Origin: Pseudothermotoga elfii DSM 9442 = NBRC 107921
Lineage (GTDB): Bacteria > Thermotogota > Thermotogae > Thermotogales > DSM-5069
Direction of reading: 5' to 3'
NCBI RefSeq assembly: GCF_000504085.1
Contig: NC_022792.1
Location: forward strand, 372,001 to 436,000
Length of the DNA: 64,000 bases
Of this stretch, positions 31,987 through 39,432 are shown in pieces. Made by a program: the position numbers and the translations under genes. A model generated the notes under the pieces. The model did not search any database, was not told where the DNA came from, and saw nothing but the letters and a program-made list of their open reading frames with translations. The first letter of the stretch is position 1; every line of letters begins with the position of its first letter.

Positions 31987-34634
31987 TCGCCCTCCCTTTT
32001 TATTGGGATTTCAAATTTAAACTCAGTTCCCTCTGGCTTCGATTCCGCCCATATGCGCCCCCCGTGCTCATCTTCTATTATTTTCTTGCATATGGGGAGG
32101 CCGAGGCCTGTTCCGTAAGTTTTCGTTGTGTAGAAAGGCACAAAGATTTTTCTCAGATTTTCTTCAGATATAGGCTCTCCTGTGTTAAAAACGGAAACCA
32201 GTACTCTATCCTGGTCCTGTTGACTTTTTAAGATAATCCTACCACCTTGCGGTGTCGCTTCTATGGCATTTTGAACAAGATTTATCAAAACTCTCTTTAT
32301 TCTGTTTCTATCAGCCACTACTTCTTGCAAAGGCGAGAGCATAAATTCAAGGTTGATTTTATTTCTGGCAGCTTTTTCTTGCATAAAAAATGCTACTTCC
32401 TCTATCAATTCATTTATTTGAAATTTGCTTTCATCTATATTTCTTGCGCTTCTGCTGAATTCAAGTATTTCTGAAACTATATTCTGCAAATTGTCCACTT
32501 CGTTACTCAGTATGTTGAGGTATCGTTCTCTTGCCTGTGGATCTGAAATGTTTTTCTTCAATCTGTTAAGGAAACCTCCTATAACGGTTATTGGATTTCG
32601 TAATTCATGCGCAACTCTTGCTGACATTTCTCCCAACAGTGCTAATTTTTCTTTGTCTTTTCTTTCCTGTTCGAGCAAGTACTGGTCGGTAACATCTTCA
32701 AGCGTTACAATAACACCGTTCATTGATGAACCTGCTATATCCCATAAGGGAGAATATTTTGTATCGAAAAACCTCTCCCCATTTGCAGTTTCTATTCTAT
32801 ATCTGGAAAGAGTAATTGTTTCACCACGCTCAAAAACTTTCATTGCAACACCAAATACATCCTGAAATGCCTCACCAAAATCTGTGTATGCGCTTCCAAT
32901 AACTCTTTCCTTTGGCAATCCAAGCAATTGCTCTACTCTTTTGTTGCATTCTAAAACCTTTCCTTGCCTATCAATTACTATGACGGCAGTTGTAAGGTTT
33001 TGAAGAATGCTCTCGCTAAACTTTCTTAGATAATCTATCATATTTTTTTGTTGTTCAAGGCTTTCTGTTTTTTTCCTCAGCTCTTCGTAATTTGTCGCAT
33101 TTTCTATCGTTAATCCTGCACTATCTGCTATAATTTTCAGAACTTCTGTGTCGATTTCGGAAATTGGATTTCCTGTGAATTTGTTGTCCAGTATGAGTAC
33201 ACCTATGGTATCCCACTTTCCTATCAATGGGACAACAGCGAATTCCTCTGTCTCCAGGAGATTGGTTAGATCTTTAACGGCTTCTCCCATACTTTTTGCA
33301 AGTGGCGGGGTTATATGGATCAGTTTTCTTCTCAGAACCACTCTTTCAAACACCGGGTGATCTTTGTAATGAAACATTTTTCCCTCTATTTTTTTCGTAA
33401 GTCCATTAGAAATATCAAGCATAAGCGCCTCTTCTCGCAGGTATTGAGAAAAATCGCCGTAACTCATCGCTCTTCTTTCAGCTTCTCTCCATATTTTTGT
33501 TATATCTTCCTCACTGGATGGGCCTAACCAGATTTTTCCGAACAGGGTTTCTGTCTTTCTATCACGTAAAAGTAATAAAGCTCTGTTGAAACCAAGACCC
33601 CTTCCCGAAGTCAATCCCAGAAGAAGGATTTTGTATACATTATTGGGATCGTAACTTGCCCTCATAGCATTGCTTATATTGTGAACCAGATCCATTTTTT
33701 TCAGATAAAGTTGCTGTTGTTTGATCAAATCCTCGTAACGCTTTGTATAGCTTTTGAGCTTCTCAATTTCTTTCTTGAGATTATTTTGATACTCGAGCCT
33801 TGTATAAGCGAGTGAAATACGCCTCGCTACTTCATGCAACGTTGAGAGGTCAAATTCGTCAAAACTGTATCTGGTTCTGTAGCCTTCTTCTGATATTTTG
33901 TTAATAGCGATCAGAACTCCCAGAATTCTGTCTTGCAACCTGAGAGGCACAGCTATCAATGATTTCACAGGAATGCTTGCAAAATCTATCTGTGTTTTTA
34001 TGTTTAATATTCCACTGTCTGATTTTTCTATCTTTGATATGAACGGATGAGATTGTGGAATACTTTCTATCAAAAGTTGATTTCTATCGATGCCAAATCC
34101 AGCTGTAAAAACATAATTTTCAGAGATCTTCTCGAGGAAGAGTACCATATCAGCTCTCAGAATTTTTGCCACTACCTTGACCATTTCTTTTTTCAACTCA
34201 TCCTGATCATCATAGCTATAAAAAGCATCTGTCAGCTGACTCATGTTGTGGTATCTTTCTGCGGTATTTTCAAGCTCTGTGAATCTATCAAGCCACCACA
34301 GGGAAAAAGCAAGCTCCTCAAGAAGATTGTCAATTGCTGGTAAATTTTTTGGATTTCTCAGCGCTATAGCCCCTGTAAGCTTACCGTTGTATTCGAGTTT
34401 TATTGCATGCGAATCATTCATCAAGGTGTTTGAATTTATTTTCAATACTCCGATTTTTTCATGCTGATGGGTTGTCCCGACCAATCTGAAATGATCTTTT
34501 TGGCTTTCGTAAATAAACAAATCGCAATGCTCGGCATTAGCCTGAGAACAGATTATCTGGGCTATTTGAGACATAGCACCTGTCTTATGTCCTTTCTGAA
34601 AAAAATCAGCAACCAGGCCAAATACTTTCAGAAT
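31983..34634 (-). CDS. Hybrid-sensing histidine kinase with two GAF and one PAS domain, probable ATT start
   Basis: Soluble-looking sensor kinase with no clear membrane segment. GAF-like domains are near residues 120-290 and 330-510; a PAS domain (VIVIDRQGKVLECNKRVEQL) is near 545-650. HisKA has the phospho-His in ARVAHELRNPITVIGG (about residue 676), and the HATPase has NLVQNAIEATP and YGTGLGLPICKK. The first ATG is at 34574, but the frame is open 20 codons further, reading VFGLVADFFQKGHKTGA in natural continuity with the first GAF helix. AGGAGG (34645-34640) lies five bases before ATT 34634, with CTG at 34631. Without an ATG, GTG or TTG there, ATT is my best start; 34574 is the conservative alternative. 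Confidence 0.82.
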   Translation of the reverse strand: MLKVFGLVADFFQKGHKTGAMSQIAQIICSQANAEHCDLFIYESQKDHFRLVGTTHQHEKIGVLKINSNTLMNDSHAIKLEYNGKLTGAIALRNPKNLPAIDNLLEELAFSLWWLDRFTELENTAERYHNMSQLTDAFYSYDDQDELKKEMVKVVAKILRADMVLFLEKISENYVFTAGFGIDRNQLLIESIPQSHPFISKIEKSDSGILNIKTQIDFASIPVKSLIAVPLRLQDRILGVLIAINKISEEGYRTRYSFDEFDLSTLHEVARRISLAYTRLEYQNNLKKEIEKLKSYTKRYEDLIKQQQLYLKKMDLVHNISNAMRASYDPNNVYKILLLGLTSGRGLGFNRALLLLRDRKTETLFGKIWLGPSSEEDITKIWREAERRAMSYGDFSQYLREEALMLDISNGLTKKIEGKMFHYKDHPVFERVVLRRKLIHITPPLAKSMGEAVKDLTNLLETEEFAVVPLIGKWDTIGVLILDNKFTGNPISEIDTEVLKIIADSAGLTIENATNYEELRKKTESLEQQKNMIDYLRKFSESILQNLTTAVIVIDRQGKVLECNKRVEQLLGLPKERVIGSAYTDFGEAFQDVFGVAMKVFERGETITLSRYRIETANGERFFDTKYSPLWDIAGSSMNGVIVTLEDVTDQYLLEQERKDKEKLALLGEMSARVAHELRNPITVIGGFLNRLKKNISDPQARERYLNILSNEVDNLQNIVSEILEFSRSARNIDESKFQINELIEEVAFFMQEKAARNKINLEFMLSPLQEVVADRNRIKRVLINLVQNAIEATPQGGRIILKSQQDQDRVLVSVFNTGEPISEENLRKIFVPFYTTKTYGTGLGLPICKKIIEDEHGGRIWAESKPEGTEFKFEIPIKREGE

Positions 34635-35083
34635 CCCAACCTCCTGAATTCTTCAAAAATATGCTGCACGTGTGTTCCTTCCCAGTAAACTCTCCCGCAA
34701 ATTGGACAGGTATAAAAAACATCTTGTGTCTCCTGGACATAAAGCGGAACCTTTTTTCTTATCTGCTCGTTGCTTGATATGACAAGATCAACATTGCATA
34801 AACTGCATCTCATCATTATTTTATCTTTTTTTCTCAAATCAAAAACTTTTGATAATTCCACTAACTGATCTCGCCACATTTCAGAGTTAATCAGGAAACT
34901 TTTCAAACCTTTTTTGATTGCTTTTCTGTGTAAAGTTTTATCCCTCGTGATCAAAATTCTTCCCGTTTGCTGACATAGCTGAAGAATGGCTTCTTCTTTT
35001 ATGTTGTTTATATACATGGTGTCAAAGCCAAGCAGTCTTAACTTTTTAGCCAGCTTTCCCAGCATTCTGTCAACAAAAAACAT
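34628..35083 (-). CDS. Mut7-C RNase-domain protein with zinc ribbon
   Basis: 151 residues. The N-terminal half is a Mut7-C type PIN-like domain (FFVDRMLGKLAKKLRLLGFD, GRILITRDKTLHRKA). The C-terminal half has two Cys pairs, RCSLCN and TCPICGRVYW, forming a zinc ribbon. ATG 35083 is chosen over an upstream ATG at 35176 because the latter runs through a terminator and a TATAAT box, and GGGGAGATCGGT precedes the later one. The family is a putative ribonuclease. It is the first gene of the minus-strand run and overlaps the kinase start. The target RNA is unknown. Confidence 0.72.
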   Translation of the reverse strand: MFFVDRMLGKLAKKLRLLGFDTMYINNIKEEAILQLCQQTGRILITRDKTLHRKAIKKGLKSFLINSEMWRDQLVELSKVFDLRKKDKIMMRCSLCNVDLVISSNEQIRKKVPLYVQETQDVFYTCPICGRVYWEGTHVQHIFEEFRRLGF

Positions 35084-35110
35084 ACCGATCTCCCCATTCG
35101 GTTTAAAACA

Positions 35111-35116
35111 ATTATA
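35111..35116 (-). promoter_or_regulatory. -10 box TATAAT before the Mut7-C gene
   Basis: A perfect TATAAT on the minus strand, 28 bases before the chosen ATG. The -35 region (TTCCGG at 35139-35134) is poor. Its position supports the later start codon and an independent transcript after the terminator upstream. Confidence 0.45.
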
Positions 35117-35141
35117 CTCAAAAAATCCGGAATCCGGAAAG

Positions 35142-35165
35142 AAAAAAGCGGGCTGAAGCCCGCTT
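35142..35165 (-). terminator. Intrinsic terminator after the DUF5320-like gene
   Basis: On the minus strand AAGCGGGC, loop TTCA, GCCCGCTT is followed by a T-run (TTTTTTC). The perfect 8-bp stem lies about 25 bases after the stop of the DUF5320-like gene and ends the NifX-PadR-DUF5320 transcript. Confidence 0.88.
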
Positions 35166-35189
35166 GAGGATTCCATATTTGAAAATTAT

Positions 35190-35414
35190 TCATTTTGTTT
35201 GCAATTCGTTGATTCTTGATTCAATCTGACTCAACTGATCTTTCAGAAGCTCTGCCTGAGTTTTTAAAAAATTCAGTTCTTGATCTCTTGTCAATGATAA
35301 AGACGGTGAGAAACCTGGATACCAGCACCTGGGAAGTCCTCCTCGACCTCTTCCCACATAAGGCCAAGCTGGAGAAAATCCTCTGAAGCCACATCCTCTT
35401 ATATATCCATACAT
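35190..35414 (-). CDS. DUF5320-like small protein
   Basis: 74 residues in two parts. The N-terminal half is rich in Gly, Arg, Tyr and Pro (MYGYIRGCGFRGFSPAWPYV), with two cysteines. The C-terminal half is an amphipathic, probable coiled-coil helix (RDQELNFLKTQAELLKDQLS). This composition matches DUF5320 proteins, which often sit beside NifX-like genes as here. ATG 35414 follows AGGAGGTGA, and a GTG at 35423 overlaps that site. Function is unknown. Confidence 0.65.
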   Translation of the reverse strand: MYGYIRGCGFRGFSPAWPYVGRGRGGLPRCWYPGFSPSLSLTRDQELNFLKTQAELLKDQLSQIESRINELQTK

Positions 35415-35415
35415 T

Positions 35416-35781
35416 TCACTCACCTCCTTCTGCTTCTTTTATTAATTTTTCCATCATTTCTATATCTCGCTTAGCTTTCAGACACCATTCTCTTAAAAAA
35501 CCTTTGCCTGTATCAGTAATGGTATAAATTCTTCGAGCCGGTCCGGTTCCTTCAGTATTCCAGTCAGAGTCTACCAGCCCGTGCATTTCCATCATTCTTA
35601 AAGTCCTGTATACGATGCTGGGGTGTAATAAGCTCGTATCTATGCCTATAGACTCTAAATCTTCAATCAATGAATAGCCGTGAATTGATTTCTTTTTAAG
35701 GATTATTAATATTGAAGGAATCAGCATCTCTCCTGAAAATAGAAACTGTCCACCGCACCCTCTACCTCTTCTACCTCTCAT
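35416..35781 (-). CDS. PadR-family transcriptional regulator
   Basis: 121 residues with a PadR winged helix (LIPSILIILKKKSIHGYSLI, VYRTLRMMEMHGLVDSDW, ARRIYTITDTGKGFL) followed by a short dimerisation helix. A Gly/Arg-rich stretch (MRGRRGRGCGG) precedes the domain. ATG 35781 follows GAAAGGAG; an ATG at 35805 lies before that site. It is the second gene of a three-gene run and probably autoregulates it through palindromes at the promoter. The signal is unknown; the cysteine-rich neighbour and NifX-like partner hint at a metal or redox signal. Confidence 0.82.
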   Translation of the reverse strand: MRGRRGRGCGGQFLFSGEMLIPSILIILKKKSIHGYSLIEDLESIGIDTSLLHPSIVYRTLRMMEMHGLVDSDWNTEGTGPARRIYTITDTGKGFLREWCLKAKRDIEMMEKLIKEAEGGE

Positions 35782-35794
35782 CAATTTTCTCCTT

Positions 35795-36145
35795 TCAATG
35801 AACATGACCTTCTGTCATCTCTGGAAGTTTACCTTGCTTATATTCAAAAACAGCTTCTTCAACAGTTTTTGCAATAGTTTTCAGAACCGTGATTCCTGCC
35901 TGGTGCAAATTATCAAGTGCCTTCTGCCCCATACTGTGAGCGATAACAACAGATGCGTTATGATTTATCACGACATCTATAGCTCTTGAACCACCATGGA
36001 AATGTTCCCCTGTGTTTGCAATGTGCTTCACATCAATTTTTTCGTCAGTAAGCTCAACAATTGCAAAATAAGGCGCTCTTCCAAAATGTTCGGAGATTCT
36101 TGATTTCAGACCATTGTTATCCAGTGCTGGAATTGCTATAACCAT
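35795..36145 (-). CDS. NifX/NafY-like (dinitrogenase Fe-Mo cofactor biosynthesis family) protein
   Basis: 116 residues, a single RNase H-like Fe-Mo-Co domain. Family features are IAIPALDNNGLKSRISEHFG then RAPYFAIVE and a flexible His-rich loop (TGEHFHGG). The C-terminus also ends in a His pair (GHVH), so metal binding is plausible. ATG 36145 follows AACAGGAGGAG. No nif genes are present, so this belongs to the stand-alone members found in many anaerobes, whose role is not established. Confidence 0.8.
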   Translation of the reverse strand: MVIAIPALDNNGLKSRISEHFGRAPYFAIVELTDEKIDVKHIANTGEHFHGGSRAIDVVINHNASVVIAHSMGQKALDNLHQAGITVLKTIAKTVEEAVFEYKQGKLPEMTEGHVH

Positions 36146-36177
36146 GCTATCTCCTCCTGTTATTTTTTTCATATATA

Positions 36178-36205
36178 ATTTTAGCATCTATGTGCATATT
36201 GTCAA
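36178..36205 (-). promoter_or_regulatory. Promoter of the NifX-PadR-DUF5320 run
   Basis: On the minus strand TTGACA (36205-36200), 16 bases, TAAAAT (36183-36178). It is overlapped by an imperfect inverted repeat (TGTGCATATTG / CAATATATACACA, about 36191-36215), and the perfect palindrome ATGTATACAT (36215-36224) lies just upstream. These resemble PadR-type dyad operators. Confidence 0.6.
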
Positions 36206-36224
36206 TATATACACATGTATACAT

Positions 36225-36518
36225 TGGTAATTGTCAGAATTGTAGAAAAACGCGAAGTTTCTGTGGAATTAGACCTATCCCAATTTACGAGGGGATAATT
36301 TCAGACAGATCTGCCGTGCAAGCTTGCCCAATATATAATATACGATTTGCAAAAAACTAACTTCCAGCAAAAAGCAGCTCCTTAAGGCAAAATAGGTCAA
36401 TTTTCATTTTCTTTATGGCTTAAAGAGCTGTTAACGGAACTTAGCCCAGGCTAACATTGTAACAATAAGATTTCTTTTGATTTAAATTGTTAGTATCTAC
36501 AAATCTTTCTTTTATGGT
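36225..36518. other. Intergenic region with no recognised gene
   Basis: About 290 bases of AT-rich sequence. No ORF with a ribosome site is visible. It contains the small palindrome TTAGCC-CA-GGCTAA (36443-36456), whose loop is too small for a good hairpin and which has no T-run. It separates two minus-strand units. Confidence 0.5.
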
Positions 36519-37436
36519 CTAAAATAATTTTCTGAGGAATTCATGACCCATCCTTAGTCCTATTTTTGATCTCTCAGTTTCGCCAGCCCAAACAGGGTCT
36601 TCATGTTCAATGCTTACGACAAAATCGTATCCTGCTTTTCTCAATGTTTTTGAGAGAGCTTCCCAATTTATTTCTCCTAAACCTGGTAATCTGTAAATCC
36701 ACCAGCTTTTTCCGTGAAGGTTTGTTCCATAGTAACCAAAGATGCCCTGTTCATATAAAGTCTGCCTATTTATTTCAACATCTTTTGCGTGCACATGAAA
36801 GATTCTTTCACTGAATTCCTCAATTACTTTGATATAATCGATACCAAGCCAGAATAGATGGGACGGATCGTAATTCAATCCAAAGGAAGCTGGTGTTATT
36901 CTGAAAATCTCTCTCCATAGCTGTGGTGAATAAAATATATTACCTACTTTTTCGTGTTCTTGCCAACCTACCATAGGACAGTTTTCTATCATAAGTTTCA
37001 CATTTTTGCTCTCAGCGTAAGCTATCAGTGGTTTGAAAACTTTCTCAAATTCTTCGAAGTTCTGCTCAACAGATTTGGTTATATCTCTTCCAATAAATGT
37101 ACCGACTAACTCTACTCCGAGCAAACTGGCAGCATCGATAACTTTTCTCAGATGTTCATTTATTTTTTTTCGTTTTTCCAGATTTGCATCTAAATTGTTA
37201 TCATAGTACGCTAAGGATGATATGATCATGCTGTTTTTTTCAAAAAGAGCTTTTATGCGATCTATTTTTGATTTATCGAGCTGGTCGACATCAATAGTTG
37301 TTGAAGAAAAATCCCTTTCATTTACCAAAGGCCAGGTGGCTACCTCAAGTGCCTCAAAGCCTTCTTTTGAAGCCCATTTGACAATCTCTTCAATGCTGGT
37401 ATTTCCAAGAGCAACTGTTAAAAAACCTATTTTCAT
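36519..37436 (-). CDS. Sugar phosphate isomerase/epimerase (xylose isomerase-like TIM barrel)
   Basis: 305 residues. TIM-barrel features are KIGFLTVALGNTSIEEIVKW at the N-terminus, VELVGTFIGRD, KLMIENCPMV, GLNYDPSHLFW (metal ligands) and IFHVHAKDVE, then VVSIEHEDPVWAG. These are AP-endonuclease-2 fold enzymes that isomerise or epimerise sugars with a divalent metal. ATG 37436 follows AAGGAGGTC. It is the last gene of the LacI-controlled run. The sugar is unknown; together with the Gfo/Idh oxidoreductase it suggests a keto-inositol or oxidised-sugar route. Confidence 0.82.
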   Translation of the reverse strand: MKIGFLTVALGNTSIEEIVKWASKEGFEALEVATWPLVNERDFSSTTIDVDQLDKSKIDRIKALFEKNSMIISSLAYYDNNLDANLEKRKKINEHLRKVIDAASLLGVELVGTFIGRDITKSVEQNFEEFEKVFKPLIAYAESKNVKLMIENCPMVGWQEHEKVGNIFYSPQLWREIFRITPASFGLNYDPSHLFWLGIDYIKVIEEFSERIFHVHAKDVEINRQTLYEQGIFGYYGTNLHGKSWWIYRLPGLGEINWEALSKTLRKAGYDFVVSIEHEDPVWAGETERSKIGLRMGHEFLRKLF

Positions 37437-37457
37437 AATTTGACCTCCTTGAAACAT

Positions 37458-37481
37458 AGGGTCAGGCATTTGCCCGACCCT
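37458..37481 (-). other. Intercistronic hairpin after the binding-protein gene
   Basis: In the minus-strand RNA AGGGTCGGGC (37481-37472) pairs with GCCTGACCCT (37467-37458) with a single U-G wobble and a 4-base loop. It lies 15 bases after the binding-protein stop and before the ribosome site of the isomerase gene. No T-run follows, so a stability or partial-attenuation role is likely. Confidence 0.6.
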
Positions 37482-37495
37482 TTCTGAAAATTTGT

Positions 37496-38440
37496 TTAGA
37501 AAACAGATTCTGGGAAGTAGTAATCTTTGGCATTTTCTTTTGTGACAGTTTCGGTTGAGAGGATGATTTTTCTTGGAATGCCTCTCTGGTAGAATCCGTT
37601 CAGATGTTCCCCTTTGAGGGCCATAACGGCAAGATTAATTGCCGTAGATATCATATTGGGTGGATAAGTAAAATCTACTCCGATTAACGGATGACCATCC
37701 ATGATCATCTTAACAATGTTCTTCTCACATGCTCCGCCAACAAGGACGATATTTTTGTCTCTTCCTGCTTGCTTTAAGGCGAGTAAGACACCGTGAAGCA
37801 TATCGTCATCTCCAGTCCAGACTGCGTCTATATTCGGAAATTTTGTGAGCAAAGTTTGCATGATTTCAAACGCTTTTTCTCTGCTCCAGTATCCTGGTTG
37901 TTGAGCTATAATTTTAACATTTGGATATGGTTCAAGTGCTTTCTTGAAAGCTTCGACTCTCTCCGTGTTTATCGTTGATGGGATACCTTCGATAACCACT
38001 ACATTACCTTTTCCTCCAAGTTTTTCAGCAATGTATTTGCCGGCTAAATATCCATACATATAGTTATCTCCAGCAATATAGACGTTATACTCTTCAGAGT
38101 TAATTCCCCTATCAACAATTATTGTGAAGATACCATCTCTGAACGCCTGAACGCATATGGGAGTTAACGGAGCTGATTCGTATGGGTTAATCACAAGAGC
38201 GTCTATTCCTTTTGCTAAAAGGGCCTGTACCTGAGCAATTTGCTCACTTGGTTCTTTCGCGGTTACAAGGTAGAATTCAACGTCTGGGTCGTTTGCATAC
38301 TGTTTGATTGCATATTGAGCCCACCAGACCATGCCGCCTGTCCAACCGTGGTCCGCTGCTGGAATTGCAACCCCTACTCTGAATTTCGCAAAACTGAGAA
38401 TTGTGACAATCAAAAGCACGAAAATCAGAACTTTTTTCAT
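37496..38440 (-). CDS. Sugar ABC transporter substrate-binding protein
   Basis: 314 residues with a signal peptide (MKKVLIFVLLIVTILSFA) and no lipobox. Peripla_BP_4 features are RVGVAIPAADHGWTGGMVWW, AKGIDALVINPYESAPL, IFTIIVDRG and DAVWTGDDDMLHGVLLAL. The GWTGGM segment with aromatic residues resembles binders of aldoses such as xylose, allose or myo-inositol, but the ligand cannot be named. It is flanked on both sides by small hairpins in the mRNA (38462-38473 and 37458-37481). Confidence 0.87.
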   Translation of the reverse strand: MKKVLIFVLLIVTILSFAKFRVGVAIPAADHGWTGGMVWWAQYAIKQYANDPDVEFYLVTAKEPSEQIAQVQALLAKGIDALVINPYESAPLTPICVQAFRDGIFTIIVDRGINSEEYNVYIAGDNYMYGYLAGKYIAEKLGGKGNVVVIEGIPSTINTERVEAFKKALEPYPNVKIIAQQPGYWSREKAFEIMQTLLTKFPNIDAVWTGDDDMLHGVLLALKQAGRDKNIVLVGGACEKNIVKMIMDGHPLIGVDFTYPPNMISTAINLAVMALKGEHLNGFYQRGIPRKIILSTETVTKENAKDYYFPESVF

Positions 38441-38475
38441 GAAAACACCTCCCTCTAAATTGCCCTATCGGGCTT

Positions 38476-39432
38476 TTATTGTTCTTTGAGATTTTGAAGA
38501 AGTACTGCACCTATGATTATCAATCCTTTAACCATACCCTGAAGGTAAACAGCTACGTTTAACATAACAAGCATGTTGTTTATAACGCCAAGAATAAGTG
38601 CGCCAAAAAATGTACCGATAACATTTCCCTTTCCTCCGCTAAGGCTTGTTCCTCCTATAACAGCAGCGGCTATTGCATCAAGCTCAAAGTTATTGCCGGT
38701 TGACGATGAACTGACAGAACCCATCATGGAAGACAGCAAAACAGCCGAAGTCACCACTGATATACCACTAATCACATATGTCATGGTTCTCACCCAATCT
38801 ACTTTTATGGCTGAATAAATGGCTGCTGTTTCATTTGCCCCTACTGCATAGACATATCTTCCAAATCTGGTTTTATCAAGCAGAATGTATGCAAATATTG
38901 TATAAGCTATAAAAACAATCATTGGGAGGGGCAATCCAAGTATGTGTTTCATACCGATGCTTGAGTACTTCTGCGACATGCTCATATAAACTCCGCCATT
39001 TGCAAAATTCAACACTAAGGATCTGTATATTGCCATGCCGCCAAGAGTTGTGACAAAAGCAGGAATTTTGCCTTTTGTAGTGAGCAAACCTACTCCAAAA
39101 CCCATGACTGCACCAAGTACGTAAGTCAAAAATATTGAGAAAACGACAGACAAATTGCTATCTCCAAATTTGTTGACCATGGTGATTGCAAAAGCCCCCA
39201 TGAGTGCTACCATAGAACCAACCGACAGATCAATACCACCGGCTATCATCACAAAAGTTATTCCGACTGCTATAATCCCAACGTAAGATGTTTGCCAGAA
39301 TATGTTCAGTATATTTCTCCTGCTCAAAAAGGCAGGACTCAATATTCCAGAAAATATCATCAATGCGATGAGTACGAAAATAATTCCATATTTTGAAAAG
39401 CTGAATTTTGGCAAGGTCTTTATGAAAATCAC
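38476..39432 (-). CDS. Sugar ABC transporter permease
   Basis: 318 residues, RbsC/XylH-type permease with ~8-10 membrane segments. Family signatures are GIIAVGITFVMIAGGIDLSVG then SMVALMGA, VGLLTTKGKIPAFVTTLGGM, ETAAIYSAIKVDWVRTMTYV and GGTSLSGGKGNVIGTFFGAL. The GTG start overlaps the ATPase stop (GTGA), so reinitiation is likely. AGGAGG lies too close to that GTG, and an ATA or ATT slightly downstream has better spacing, so the exact start is uncertain. Confidence 0.86.
   Translation of the reverse strand: MIFIKTLPKFSFSKYGIIFVLIALMIFSGILSPAFLSRRNILNIFWQTSYVGIIAVGITFVMIAGGIDLSVGSMVALMGAFAITMVNKFGDSNLSVVFSIFLTYVLGAVMGFGVGLLTTKGKIPAFVTTLGGMAIYRSLVLNFANGGVYMSMSQKYSSIGMKHILGLPLPMIVFIAYTIFAYILLDKTRFGRYVYAVGANETAAIYSAIKVDWVRTMTYVISGISVVTSAVLLSSMMGSVSSSSTGNNFELDAIAAAVIGGTSLSGGKGNVIGTFFGALILGVINNMLVMLNVAVYLQGMVKGLIIIGAVLLQNLKEQ

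Noticed and set aside
34595-34612. Frameshift at a poly-A/T run before the histidine kinase
   Set aside because: A first reading suggested a missing T. Counting shows seven A on the plus strand, so the frame is continuous and no frameshift is needed.
35084-35176. Longer N-terminus for the Mut7-C protein
   Set aside because: It would translate the upstream terminator hairpin and a TATAAT box; the start at 35083 with a good ribosome site is preferred.
36443-36456. Small palindrome TTAGCC-CA-GGCTAA as terminator of the LacI operon
   Set aside because: Loop of two bases is too small and there is no T-run.
38462-38473. GCCC/GGGC repeat between permease and binding-protein genes as a terminator
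   Set aside because: Only four base pairs and no T-run on the minus strand; too weak to call.
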